A stretch of DNA of 64,000 nt from Alistipes dispar. Lineage in GTDB: Bacteria; Bacteroidota; Bacteroidia; Bacteroidales; Rikenellaceae. This document shows positions 34,091-42,596 of this stretch, piece after piece. The notes below the pieces were generated by a model. It did not search any database. It saw only the letters and a list, made by a program, of their open reading frames with translations, and had not been told where the DNA came from. A program made the position numbers and the translations under genes. The stretch lies in assembly GCF_006542685.1 (NCBI RefSeq), contig NZ_AP019736.1, positions 1,150,001 through 1,214,000 of the forward strand. Direction: 5' to 3'. Position 1 is the first letter of the stretch; each line of letters starts with the position of its first letter.

Positions 34091-35173
34091 ATGGAAAACA
34101 ATATCTTTCAGTCGATCTTCAAGGTGACCCACTCGGGCGGGTCGGGCAGTTGCTTCTACCTCAAGTCGCGCGACCTGTTCGTCACCAACTACCACGTCGT
34201 CGAGGGTTACCGCACCGTGGCGATCCACGACAACGACCGCAACCCCTACCTGGCGCACGTGGTCGTGGTCAATCCGCTGCTGGACATCGCGCTGCTGGCC
34301 GCCGAGGGGGACTTCACGGCACTGCCCGAAATCCCGCTGGCCGACGACGAAACGGTCTCCGTAGGCCGCAAGATCTACGTCGCGGGATACCCCTACGGAA
34401 TGCCCTTCACCATCACCGAAGGCTCCGTCTCCGCCCCCAGGCAGCTCATGGAGGGACAGTACTACCTCCAGACCGACGCCGCGGTGAACCCCGGCAATTC
34501 GGGCGGCCCGATGCTCAACGACCGCAACGAGGTGGTCGGCGTGACGGTCAGCAAGTTCACGCAGGCCGACAACATGGGCTTCGGTATCCGCGTGGAGACG
34601 CTGCGCAAGCTGCTCGACTCGCTCGGCGAGGTGGACCGCACGCAGTTCCAGGTGCAGTGCGGCAGTTGCGACGAGCTGATCGCCGAGGAGGAGGAGTTCT
34701 GCCCCTCGTGCGGCGACAAACTGCCCGAAGGGGCCTTCGACGAGCGCGAGGAGTCGCCCCTGTGCGGCTTCGTCGAGAGCGCCATCCGCGAAATGGGCAT
34801 CGACCCCGTACTGGCGCGAGACGGCTACGACTCGTGGCTCTTCCACAAGGGCAGTTCGGAAATCCGCATCTTCGTTTACGACGGCGCCTACCTCTTCTCC
34901 ACCTCGCCGATCAACCTGTTGCCCAAGAAGGAGGTGGAACCGGTGCTCGACTACATGCTCTCGGAGGATTTCGGTCCCTACAAACTCGGCATCGAAGGGC
35001 GGCAGATCTACATCGCCTACCGCATCCACCTGTCGGACATCACCGACGCCTCGGAGGAGGAGATCCGGCGCAACATCGTGAACCTCGCGCTGAAGGCCGA
35101 CGAGATGGACAACATGATGGTCGAACGTTTCGGCTGCGAATTTTCGGAATACTCCAAAGCGGACGCCCGATGA
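34091..35173 (+). CDS. Cytosolic trypsin-like serine protease with zinc ribbon and YbjN-like C-terminal domain
   Basis: 360 residues, no signal peptide or membrane segment. Seen: HtrA/S1-type protease domain at 1-180 with the complete triad His35 (VTNYHVVEG), Asp65 (PLLDIALL) and Ser137 (AAVNPGNSGGP); no PDZ domain; a four-Cys zinc ribbon at 190-207 (Cys190, Cys193, Cys204, Cys207); then an alpha/beta domain at about 222-348 with the YbjN/secretion-chaperone pattern (SEIRIFVYDGAYLF, RQIYIAYRIHLSDI, EEIRRNIVNLALKADEMDNMMVERFG). The combination is unusual, since HtrA-type proteases are normally exported. The stop overlaps the next start (ATGA at 35170-35173), so it is translationally coupled to the secreted protein gene. 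Substrate unknown. Confidence 0.88.
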   Translation: MENNIFQSIFKVTHSGGSGSCFYLKSRDLFVTNYHVVEGYRTVAIHDNDRNPYLAHVVVVNPLLDIALLAAEGDFTALPEIPLADDETVSVGRKIYVAGYPYGMPFTITEGSVSAPRQLMEGQYYLQTDAAVNPGNSGGPMLNDRNEVVGVTVSKFTQADNMGFGIRVETLRKLLDSLGEVDRTQFQVQCGSCDELIAEEEEFCPSCGDKLPEGAFDEREESPLCGFVESAIREMGIDPVLARDGYDSWLFHKGSSEIRIFVYDGAYLFSTSPINLLPKKEVEPVLDYMLSEDFGPYKLGIEGRQIYIAYRIHLSDITDASEEEIRRNIVNLALKADEMDNMMVERFGCEFSEYSKADAR

Positions 35174-35892
35174 AACGGCTAGCCGCGCTGCTGTTCGTCC
35201 TCCTGCTGCCGGGGCCGTTCCGCGCGGCCCCGCGACGGGCGACGCAGGCGGAATGCGTCCGGAGCGACGTGCGGAAGGCTCCGCCCGCGGAACGGAATCC
35301 CGACGCCCGGCGGGAACGGACGCCGGAGAGGGCGGAGCGCTACTCCTCGGAAAACTGGCCGACGGACGACGATGCCGCCGTGCAGCGGCGGCTCAGGCCC
35401 CTGCACCGCCCGCGCGTGGGATTCCGCATCGAACAGGCGGCGCACGCGGGCGATTCGCTGTGGATCGTCGTGCGCATCGCCGTCCCGCACGGAGCCATCC
35501 GCCGCGGTGAGTGTTTCGAGGCGTCCTTCCTTCTGCACACCGATCTGCGCGACCCGGATGCGGTCGGCACCGAGCTGAACCGGATCTCCCTCTGCGGCGG
35601 CAGGGGCGCTCCGCAGGAATCCCCCACCGACGGACAGGGACCGGCGGCGGAGTTCGAGACCCGGCGGCGGCAGGTCCGCCACCTCTACTACTCCTGCAAG
35701 CTGGCCTTCGACCCGCGGCTCGAAGAGCATCCCTTCGTCGGCATCGTCCCGTCGCTCGCCGGACGAGGCTGCCGGTTCGACTACCAGGAACTTTTGCTGC
35801 CGTTCGCCTGGCGCACCGGACCGCAGGAGTGGAAGGACGCCGAAGGGTTGCAGCAGCAGGAGCTGCTGGAGCATTCGCCCCGTTCCTATTGA
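35170..35892 (+). CDS. Secreted protein of unknown function in the protease cluster
   Basis: 240 residues from the ATG overlapping the protease stop. Seen: signal peptide (LAALLFVLLLPGPFRAAP), an Arg/Pro-rich low-complexity stretch (about 25-75) and a beta-rich domain (RVGFRIEQAAHAGDSLWIVVRIAVPHG, RHLYYSCKLAFDPRLEEHPFVGIVPSLA). No catalytic or metal motif recognised. The next gene starts one base after its stop, so it is tightly coupled to the BatD-like protein. Presumably periplasmic. Confidence 0.75.
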   Translation: MKRLAALLFVLLLPGPFRAAPRRATQAECVRSDVRKAPPAERNPDARRERTPERAERYSSENWPTDDDAAVQRRLRPLHRPRVGFRIEQAAHAGDSLWIVVRIAVPHGAIRRGECFEASFLLHTDLRDPDAVGTELNRISLCGGRGAPQESPTDGQGPAAEFETRRRQVRHLYYSCKLAFDPRLEEHPFVGIVPSLAGRGCRFDYQELLLPFAWRTGPQEWKDAEGLQQQELLEHSPRSY

Positions 35893-35893
35893 C

Positions 35894-37333
35894 ATGAAAG
35901 GGCTGTTTCTGAGCATGACGCTGCTGCTCTGCCCGCCGCCGTACGGAAATGCGGAGGCAAGTGCGGCGACGGCATCGAAGGAAGCGTCCGATCCCCGCTT
36001 CCGTGCGGAGCTGGACACCCTCGGCGGCCTTCGTGCCGGAGTGGAGTACACGCTGCGCTACGAATGCACCGCACCCTGCGATTCGATCCGGCCGCCCTGT
36101 TTCCGGGAGCCGATCGAAACCGTCGGGGAGGCGACGCACTACCGCGGGACCCGCCTGGAGCTCATCGACGGCCGCCGGCGCAAATACACGACGCAGGGCC
36201 TCTCTCTCCGCATCCGGTTCACGCGGGAAGGAGTTGCCGAAGTGCCTTCCGCCACGACACGGATCGGCGGCCGGAAGTACGCGACCCCGGCGGTGCGCGT
36301 CCGTGTCGGACCGCCCCGGCAGGACTTGCGGGACATCCGCTGCCGCTTCGAGCTGCGTCCCGAACATCCGCAGGCGGGAAGCGAATTTACCGTCGCGCTC
36401 GTCTGCACGGCCCGGCCCGACAACGGCGATCCCGGAATCGCCGCCGACGGACTGACCTTCCGGCGGAGCGGATCCGGAGTGCAGACCGGAACGGACGCCC
36501 CCCGCTACGAATACACCTTCCGCGTCCGGGCCGAACGGGAGGGGCGATACACGATCCGGACCGCAGGTCTCCGCTTCGGCGGACGCGAATACGCCCTGAG
36601 CCGGGAGGTCCGGATCGGCCGGACCGGAGCCGACGCTCCCGACCCCGACAGCCCCGAATCCCGGGACGCCCGCCCCGCAACAGGCCGCGCCTCCGACCCG
36701 GAGCACCCGTTTTTTCTCCTTTTCGGAGGACTGCTGACGCTCATGGCGGCCGAATGGCTGGCCGTCAGGCAATTCGTCCGGCACGAATGCGACGAACCGC
36801 TGGCGGATTTCGTCCTCCGCACCGGCCGCCTGCCGCTGACCGCATGGCAGGCTTCGACCCATTACGGACTGCCGCTGGTCCTCGTCCTGCTGCCGGCGGT
36901 CATTCTCGCCATCGCCGGATTCACCGACGGATTCTCCCGCGCGACCTTCGCCGCCTTCCCGTGGAAACGGTGCGCCGCGCTGCCGCTCGCGCTGGCCGTC
37001 ATCACGGCCCGCCGCCAGTACCGCAAGCTCCGCTGCACGCCGGTCCGCACACCGCTGAAGGCCGGGGATTTCGGCCCCCTGCTGGAGGAGCTGTGCCGGC
37101 TTCACGGGTGGGAACCGCTCCATTACGGCACGGATTGCTTCGTCGGACGCACGCACCCCGGATTCCCGATCCCTTCGTGGGGCGAACGGCTCTACGTCGT
37201 CTTCGGCAAAGGGGAGGTGCAGATCAACAGCATCAGCGATCCGGACGAGCGCACGGCGATCTCCTCCTTCGGCCGCAACCGCCGCAACATCCGCCTGATC
37301 CGGGAGGCCGTCGAACGCGCCCGGAAGGCATGA
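35894..37333 (+). CDS. BatD-like membrane protein
   Basis: 479 residues. Seen: signal peptide; two BatD-type Ig-like beta repeats at about 33-135 (RAELDTLGGLRAGVEYTLRYECT ... KYTTQGLSLRIRFTREGVAEVPSATTRIGGRKY) and 140-235 (CRFELRPEHPQAGSEFTVALVC ... YTIRTAGLRFGGREYALS), each with the family's proline-rich ending; a linker; two hydrophobic segments (about 270-290 and 330-350) and a third near 360; and a cytosolic C-terminal domain (about 385-479). BatD proteins belong to the aerotolerance (Bat) gene set of Bacteroidota, but no BatA/B/C/E or MoxR gene is in this window, so a Bat role is not implied. Last gene of the run; converges with the AraC gene. Confidence 0.78.
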   Translation: MKGLFLSMTLLLCPPPYGNAEASAATASKEASDPRFRAELDTLGGLRAGVEYTLRYECTAPCDSIRPPCFREPIETVGEATHYRGTRLELIDGRRRKYTTQGLSLRIRFTREGVAEVPSATTRIGGRKYATPAVRVRVGPPRQDLRDIRCRFELRPEHPQAGSEFTVALVCTARPDNGDPGIAADGLTFRRSGSGVQTGTDAPRYEYTFRVRAEREGRYTIRTAGLRFGGREYALSREVRIGRTGADAPDPDSPESRDARPATGRASDPEHPFFLLFGGLLTLMAAEWLAVRQFVRHECDEPLADFVLRTGRLPLTAWQASTHYGLPLVLVLLPAVILAIAGFTDGFSRATFAAFPWKRCAALPLALAVITARRQYRKLRCTPVRTPLKAGDFGPLLEELCRLHGWEPLHYGTDCFVGRTHPGFPIPSWGERLYVVFGKGEVQINSISDPDERTAISSFGRNRRNIRLIREAVERARKA

Positions 37334-37357
37334 CCCGGCGGCCGGCCGCCCCGGAAG

Positions 37358-38242
37358 CTACGCGGAGGCCGCCTCCGATCCCCGTTTCGGTCCGCCCGAG
37401 CGGAACTCCGTCGGGGAAATGCCCGTGTACTGCCTGAAATAGCGCCCGAAAAAGGACTGGTTCGGGAATCCGAGCGCATCGGCGATCTCCTTGACGCTCA
37501 GAGCGGGATCGGAAAGCATCTTTTTCGCCTCGGCGACGACCGTGGCCGTAATCCATCGCAGGGCGGAACGGCCCGTCTTCTCGCGCACGACCGTCGAGAA
37601 GTAGCGCGGCGTCAGACACTGCTGCCCGGCGTAGAAGGCCACTTCGCGGTGCACCCGGAAGTTCCGGTGGAGCGAGATGAGGAATTGCTGGAAAATCCGG
37701 TCCTTGCGCTCCTGCGGCAGCGGGCGGATCGGCCTGCTCGAGAAATAGGCCTGCATGATTTCGTAGCAGACCGCCTGCCCCAGCGCCGAGAGCAACTGCC
37801 GATAGACCGTATCGCCGTGCGCCGCAGCGGTATATTCGCCGGCCTCGGCCTCCCGGTTGCGGACGGCGGCGATCAGCTCCCCGATCCGGACCCGCTGCCT
37901 CCCGTCGAGCGAGATGCAGGGGTTTTCGAGGATGAAGACCTGGTTCCGCGCATTGGAGACCTGACTGATGACCGGAAGCACGAAATCGAAATCGGCCACT
38001 CCGACGACGCATTGCAGGTCGTCGCTTATTTCGTGGATATAAGTGTGCGAAAAGGGCGGATAGATGTAGATGTCCCCCGTCCGAATCTCATAGACGCGTT
38101 CGTTCAGGGCCAGGTCGATTCTCCCCCGCGTACAGTAAAGAAAGCCGTTCCGGTCGAGGTGCACCACCGGCCCGAAGGTTTCGATCGAGGCTTTGTCCAT
38201 ATCGAAAAGGCCGATGCCCGGAATATCCGACGGATTGATCAT
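37358..38242 (-). CDS. AraC-family transcriptional regulator
   Basis: DNA-binding regulator with a cupin-like sensing domain and a C-terminal double helix-turn-helix. The start is placed at the ATG at 38242 (MINPSDIPG, 294 residues); an upstream in-frame ATG at 38314 would add 24 residues rich in Arg and overlaps the divergent promoter region. Seen: GFLYCTRGRIDLALNERVYEIRTGDIYIYPPFSHTY (cupin), then SALRWITATVVAEAKKMLSDPALSVKEIADALGFPNQSFFGRYFRQYTGISPTEFR, the AraC signature. It is divergent from the RND efflux operon, with a perfect inverted repeat in the operon's promoter, so local control of efflux is likely. Confidence 0.92.
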   Translation of the reverse strand: MINPSDIPGIGLFDMDKASIETFGPVVHLDRNGFLYCTRGRIDLALNERVYEIRTGDIYIYPPFSHTYIHEISDDLQCVVGVADFDFVLPVISQVSNARNQVFILENPCISLDGRQRVRIGELIAAVRNREAEAGEYTAAAHGDTVYRQLLSALGQAVCYEIMQAYFSSRPIRPLPQERKDRIFQQFLISLHRNFRVHREVAFYAGQQCLTPRYFSTVVREKTGRSALRWITATVVAEAKKMLSDPALSVKEIADALGFPNQSFFGRYFRQYTGISPTEFRSGGPKRGSEAASA

Positions 38243-38353
38243 AGATTCGACATTTTGCACAAAATAACGAAGAATCCGGCTTCTTCCGATGCTTCGGAAC
38301 AAACATTTTGACAAGAATCGAACAAATAGGACAACTCCCGCTCACTATCATAC

Positions 38354-38384
38354 TTTCCGGGGTTGCCGCAACCCCGTACATTTG
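38354..38384 (+). promoter_or_regulatory. Promoter of the RND efflux operon
   Basis: TTTC (38354-38357), 19-nt spacer, TACATTTG (38377-38384). The -7 box is a full match, the -33 box differs in one base from TTTG. Start codon at 38407. Confidence 0.82.
38358..38376. promoter_or_regulatory. Perfect 9-bp inverted repeat filling the RND promoter spacer (operator candidate)
   Basis: CGGGGTTGC-C-GCAACCCCG occupies exactly the 19 bases between the two promoter boxes. A protein bound here would block or remodel polymerase contact. The divergent AraC regulator is the nearest candidate, although AraC proteins usually bind direct repeats. Confidence 0.7.
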
Positions 38385-38406
38385 TAACCGAACAATACCG
38401 GAACTT

Positions 38407-39474
38407 ATGAAAACGAGAATCGGACTTATCTGCGCCGCCGCGCTGCCCGCGCTCCTCCTGCAAGGATGCGCCCCGCACAGGGACGGCGACAACCGGCCGC
38501 CGGCCGTACAGGTCGATACGGCCGAAACGTACGGCTCCGGCCGTACGCTGGAGTTCCCCGGACGCGTGAAGGCCGCCGAGGAGGTAAACCTGGCTTTCCA
38601 GATCCCCGGCACGCTGCTGCGCGTCCACGCCGGACAGGGCACGTCCGTCCGGCAGGGAGAGCTGATCGCCGAACTCGACGAGAGGGACTACCGGCTCCGG
38701 CTCGAAGCCGTCGAGGCCGAATACGAAAGCATCCGCGCCGAGGCCGAGCGTGTCATCGCCCTCTACGCCGACAGCGTCGCCACGCCCGACGCCTACGACA
38801 AGGCGCGCTACGGGCTGCGGCAGATCGAAGCCAAATACGAAAGCTGCCGCAACCAGCTCGCCGACACGAAGATATATGCCCCGTTCGACGGTATCGTGCA
38901 GCGCCGGCTGTTCGATCCGCCGACGGTCGTCGCCGCGGGAATGCCCGTCGTCACGCTGCTCTCGGGTTCCGCACCCGAAATCGAGATCAACATCCCCGGC
39001 TCGGAATACGTCCGCCGCGGCGAATTCGCCGCATTCGAGGCGGCGTTCGACTTCTGGCCCGGACGGCGGATTCCGCTGCGGCTGCTGAGCGTCGCCCCCA
39101 AGGCCAACGCCAACCAGCTCTACACCGTCCGGCTGGGGATTCCCGCCGGAACGGACCCGATGCCCGCCCCGGGCATGAACACGATGGTCAGCGTCTCGTA
39201 CCGTCCTGCGGACACCGGACGGACGAGCGTCCCGGCCACGGCACTCTTCCGCGAGGGGGACGCCTCCTGCGTCTGGGTCTTCGCAGCCGACAGCACCGTG
39301 CATCGCCGCGCGGTCGCCGTCGAGAGCCTGCACACCGACGGGCGGGCGGTCCTCTCGTCGGGACTCGACGCCGGGGAGCGGATCGTCTCCTCGGGCGTAC
39401 ACCGGCTGCATGAGGGGCAGAAAACCGCTCCGCTGCCCGCCGAATCGGAAACCAACGTGGGAGGACTGCTATGA
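38407..39474 (+). CDS. RND efflux periplasmic adaptor (membrane fusion protein)
   Basis: 355-residue lipoprotein (Cys21 in LLQGC-APH) that bridges the inner-membrane pump and the outer-membrane channel. The start is the ATG at 38407, which gives the signal peptide; the longer in-frame opening begins before the promoter. Seen: barrel-sandwich halves (EEVNLAFQIPGTLLRVHAGQGTSVRQGELIAELDERDY and KIYAPFDGIVQRRLFDPPTVVAAGMPVVTLLS), a short alpha-hairpin with EAEYESIRAEAERV, a beta-barrel domain and the C-terminal membrane-proximal domain. The stop overlaps the pump start by ATGA (39471-39474). Confidence 0.95.
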   Translation: MKTRIGLICAAALPALLLQGCAPHRDGDNRPPAVQVDTAETYGSGRTLEFPGRVKAAEEVNLAFQIPGTLLRVHAGQGTSVRQGELIAELDERDYRLRLEAVEAEYESIRAEAERVIALYADSVATPDAYDKARYGLRQIEAKYESCRNQLADTKIYAPFDGIVQRRLFDPPTVVAAGMPVVTLLSGSAPEIEINIPGSEYVRRGEFAAFEAAFDFWPGRRIPLRLLSVAPKANANQLYTVRLGIPAGTDPMPAPGMNTMVSVSYRPADTGRTSVPATALFREGDASCVWVFAADSTVHRRAVAVESLHTDGRAVLSSGLDAGERIVSSGVHRLHEGQKTAPLPAESETNVGGLL

Positions 39475-42400
39475 TCGACTTCGGAAAGTGGGCTTTCGCA
39501 AACAAGAAGCTCGTTTACTTCCTGCTCGCCGTGCTGCTGGCCGGCGGTGCGCTCGCGGCCTACGACATGCCCAAACTCGAGGACCCCGAGATCAAGGTCA
39601 AGATGGCGATGGTCGTGGCGACCTACCCCGGCGCCTCGGCGCACGAGGTCGAGATGGAGGTGACCGACCCGCTCGAAAAGAGCATCCGCGCGATCGGCGA
39701 GGTGGACAACGTATCCAGTTGGTCGTACAACGATCTGGCGCTGATCGAGGTGGAGCTGAAAAGCACGGTTCCCGACGCCGACGTAGAGCAGTCGTGGGAC
39801 ATGCTGCGCCGCAAGGTCGGCGACACGCGGACGCAACTGCCGCAGGGCGCTTCGGTGCAGGTGCAGGACGACTTCGGACTGGTCTACGGCATGCTCTACG
39901 CCCTGACGGGCGACGGACTGACCGAACGCCGGCTCTCGGACTACGCCGAACTCATCCGCCGCGAGATCGGCGATCTGGAGGGCGTGGCCCGCGTCACGGT
40001 TTACGGCGAACGGGAGGAGTGCATCGACATTTCGATGCTCCCGGAGAAGATGGCCACGCTCGGCGTCTCGCCGGCCGAGGTGCTGGCGACGCTCAACGGA
40101 CAGAACGATACCTATTATACGGGCTATTACAACAACGGTCCCGACCGGATCCGGGTGACCGTCGCCGACAAGTTCCGGACCGTGGAGCAGATCGAACGCA
40201 TGGTCATCCAGGGGCACGAAGACGACCAACTGCGGCTGGGCGACATCGCCGCCGTGGAGCACGGCTATGCGACACCCGTGCGCAACGCCATGACCTACGA
40301 GGGACAACGGGCGTTGGGCATCGCCGTCGCGGCCGCTTCGGGAACGGATATCGTCAAGGTCGGCGCCGAGGTCGAGCGGCGGCTGGCCGAACTGGAAGCC
40401 GAACGGTTCCCGGCCGGCATCGAGTGCCACAAGGTCTTCTTCCAGCCCGAACAGGTGACCGACGCGCTGACGACCTTTCTGGTGAACCTCGTCGAATCGG
40501 TGCTCATCGTCGTGGCGATCCTCATGCTCACGATGGGTTTCCGCAGCGGCATGATCATCGGCATCAGCCTGGTGATGATCGTCGTCGGTTCGTTCCTCAT
40601 TCTGGGGCTCTTCGACGGCACGATGCAGCGCGTCTCGCTGGCGGCCTTCATCCTCGCCATGGGAATGCTCGTGGACAACGCCATCGTCATCGTGGACGGC
40701 ATTCTGGTGGACCTCAAGCTGGGACGGCCGCGCCGCGAGGCGATGACCGCGATCGGCCGCAAGACGGCCATGCCGCTGCTGGGCGCGACGCTCATCGCCA
40801 TCCTCTCTTTCCTGCCGATCTTTCTCTCGCCCGACACGGCGGGCGTCTATGTCCGCGACCTGTTCATCGTGCTGGCCGTCTCGCTGCTGCTGAGCTGGAT
40901 ACTGGCACTCGTGCACGTGCCGCTGATGGCCGACCGCTGGCTGAAGCAGCCCGCCGGCGCCGCACGGGGCGAACGCCTCTACGACGGCCGGATCTACGGC
41001 TGGCTGCGCTCCGCCCTCGGATTCGGCCTGCGCCACCGCATTTCGTCGATCCTGCTCGCGCTCGGGCTGGTCGCCCTGAGCGCCTGGGGCTACGGCTTCA
41101 TGCGGCAGGGCTTCTTCCCCGACATGGTTTACGACCAGCTCTACATGGAGTACAAACTCCCCGAAGGAACGAACTCGACCCGCGTGGCCGAAGACCTGCA
41201 CGAAATCGAGACGTGGCTAAAAACCCGCCCCGAGATCGGCGCGGTGACCGCCTCGATCGGCGGCACGCCGGCCCGTTACAACCTCGTGCGGAGCATCGCC
41301 ACGCCGTCGCTGTCGTACGGCGAGCTGATTATCGACTTCGCCTCTCCGAAGGCGCTGGAGGAGAACATGGACGAGATACAGCGCATCCTGACGGACCGCT
41401 ATCCGGACGCCTACGTGAAGCTCAAACGCTACAACATCATGTACAAGAAATACCCGATCGAGGCGCTCTTCACGGGGCCCGACCCGGCCGTGCTGCACGC
41501 GCTGGCCGACAGCGCCCGCCGGGTCATGGAGACCTCGCCCGAAGTGTGCCTCGTCACCTCGGACTGGGAACCGGCGCTGCCCGTGCTCGAAATCGACTAC
41601 GACCAGTCGGCGGCACGGCGCGCGGGGCTGAGCCGCCAGGAGGTGGCCACCTCGATCCTTTCGGCGGCGGGCGGCATTCCCGTCGGGGCTTTCTACGACG
41701 GAACGCACAAGAATACGATCTACCTCAAATGCACCGATGCCGGGGGCGCTCCGGTGGACAATCTGGAGAACGTCCCCGTCTTCCCGATGCTCCCCTCGCT
41801 CGACGGACTGCTCGACGAGCAGACCCTCGTCAGGCTGAAAACGGGGACGATCGACCGCAGCGAACTGGTCGAATCGGTACTCGGCACCGTACCGCTCCGG
41901 CAGGTGAGCCGCGGCGTGGAGGTGGCCTGGGAGGACCCCGTCGTGCCGCGTTACAACGGCCAGCGCGCCCAGAAGGTGATGTGCTCGCCCGTCCCGGGAA
42001 CCGAGACCGAAGCCGCACGCCGCGCCGTCGCCGAAAAGATCGACCGCATCCCCCTGCCGACGGGTTACGCCCTCGCGTGGCAGGGCGAGAAGGGAGCCAG
42101 CGACGAAACGATGCGTTACCTGTTCCGGAACGTGCCGCTGGGCATCGTACTGATGATTACGGTGCTGATCCTGCTCTTCGGCGACTACCGCAAGCCGCTC
42201 ATCATTCTCTGCGGCATTCCGCTGCTGGCCATCGGCATCGTGGGGGCCATGCTCCTCACGGGCAAGACCTTCACCTTCTGCGCCATCGTCGGCGCATTGG
42301 GGCTCGTGGGCATGATGATGAAGAACTGCATCGTGCTGATGGACGAGATCGGCGAACAGATCGCCGCCGGGACCGATCCCGCGAAGGCACTCGTCAGCAG

Positions 42401-42596
42401 CTCCGAAAGCCGCCTGCGCCCCGTAATGATGGCCTCGCTGACGACCATTCTGGGCATGATCCCCCTGCTGGGCGACGCCATGTTCGGCTCGATGGCCGCG
42501 ACGATCATGGGCGGACTGCTCTTCTCGACCTTCGCCACGCTCTTCTTCGTACCCGTGCTCTACGCCATGTTCTTCAAAATCCGGATCGACCGATGA
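39471..42596 (+). CDS. RND-family multidrug efflux pump (AcrB-like permease)
   Basis: 1041-residue inner-membrane proton-driven exporter. Seen: 12 expected membrane helices in the usual 1+5+1+5 layout, VVATYPGASAHEVEMEVTDPLEKSI of the pore domain, FILAMGMLVDNAIVIVDGI in TM4 and LVGMMMKNCIVLMDEIGEQ in TM10. The TM4 pair that is Asp-Asp in AcrB is Asp-Asn here; the TM10 Lys is kept. Such Asp-Asn pairs occur in other RND pumps. Substrate cannot be read; the family exports drugs, bile salts and dyes. Translationally coupled on both sides by ATGA overlaps. Confidence 0.96.
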   Translation: MIDFGKWAFANKKLVYFLLAVLLAGGALAAYDMPKLEDPEIKVKMAMVVATYPGASAHEVEMEVTDPLEKSIRAIGEVDNVSSWSYNDLALIEVELKSTVPDADVEQSWDMLRRKVGDTRTQLPQGASVQVQDDFGLVYGMLYALTGDGLTERRLSDYAELIRREIGDLEGVARVTVYGEREECIDISMLPEKMATLGVSPAEVLATLNGQNDTYYTGYYNNGPDRIRVTVADKFRTVEQIERMVIQGHEDDQLRLGDIAAVEHGYATPVRNAMTYEGQRALGIAVAAASGTDIVKVGAEVERRLAELEAERFPAGIECHKVFFQPEQVTDALTTFLVNLVESVLIVVAILMLTMGFRSGMIIGISLVMIVVGSFLILGLFDGTMQRVSLAAFILAMGMLVDNAIVIVDGILVDLKLGRPRREAMTAIGRKTAMPLLGATLIAILSFLPIFLSPDTAGVYVRDLFIVLAVSLLLSWILALVHVPLMADRWLKQPAGAARGERLYDGRIYGWLRSALGFGLRHRISSILLALGLVALSAWGYGFMRQGFFPDMVYDQLYMEYKLPEGTNSTRVAEDLHEIETWLKTRPEIGAVTASIGGTPARYNLVRSIATPSLSYGELIIDFASPKALEENMDEIQRILTDRYPDAYVKLKRYNIMYKKYPIEALFTGPDPAVLHALADSARRVMETSPEVCLVTSDWEPALPVLEIDYDQSAARRAGLSRQEVATSILSAAGGIPVGAFYDGTHKNTIYLKCTDAGGAPVDNLENVPVFPMLPSLDGLLDEQTLVRLKTGTIDRSELVESVLGTVPLRQVSRGVEVAWEDPVVPRYNGQRAQKVMCSPVPGTETEAARRAVAEKIDRIPLPTGYALAWQGEKGASDETMRYLFRNVPLGIVLMITVLILLFGDYRKPLIILCGIPLLAIGIVGAMLLTGKTFTFCAIVGALGLVGMMMKNCIVLMDEIGEQIAAGTDPAKALVSSSESRLRPVMMASLTTILGMIPLLGDAMFGSMAATIMGGLLFSTFATLFFVPVLYAMFFKIRIDR

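Noticed and set aside
37337..37350. 14-base palindrome GGCGGCCGGCCGCC just after the BatD-like gene
   Set aside because: No T-run follows on either strand and such GC palindromes are expected by chance at this base composition; not called a terminator.
38243..38314. Upstream start for the AraC regulator
   Set aside because: The extra 24 residues are basic and not family-like, and translation from there would crowd the divergent promoter; kept only as an alternative.
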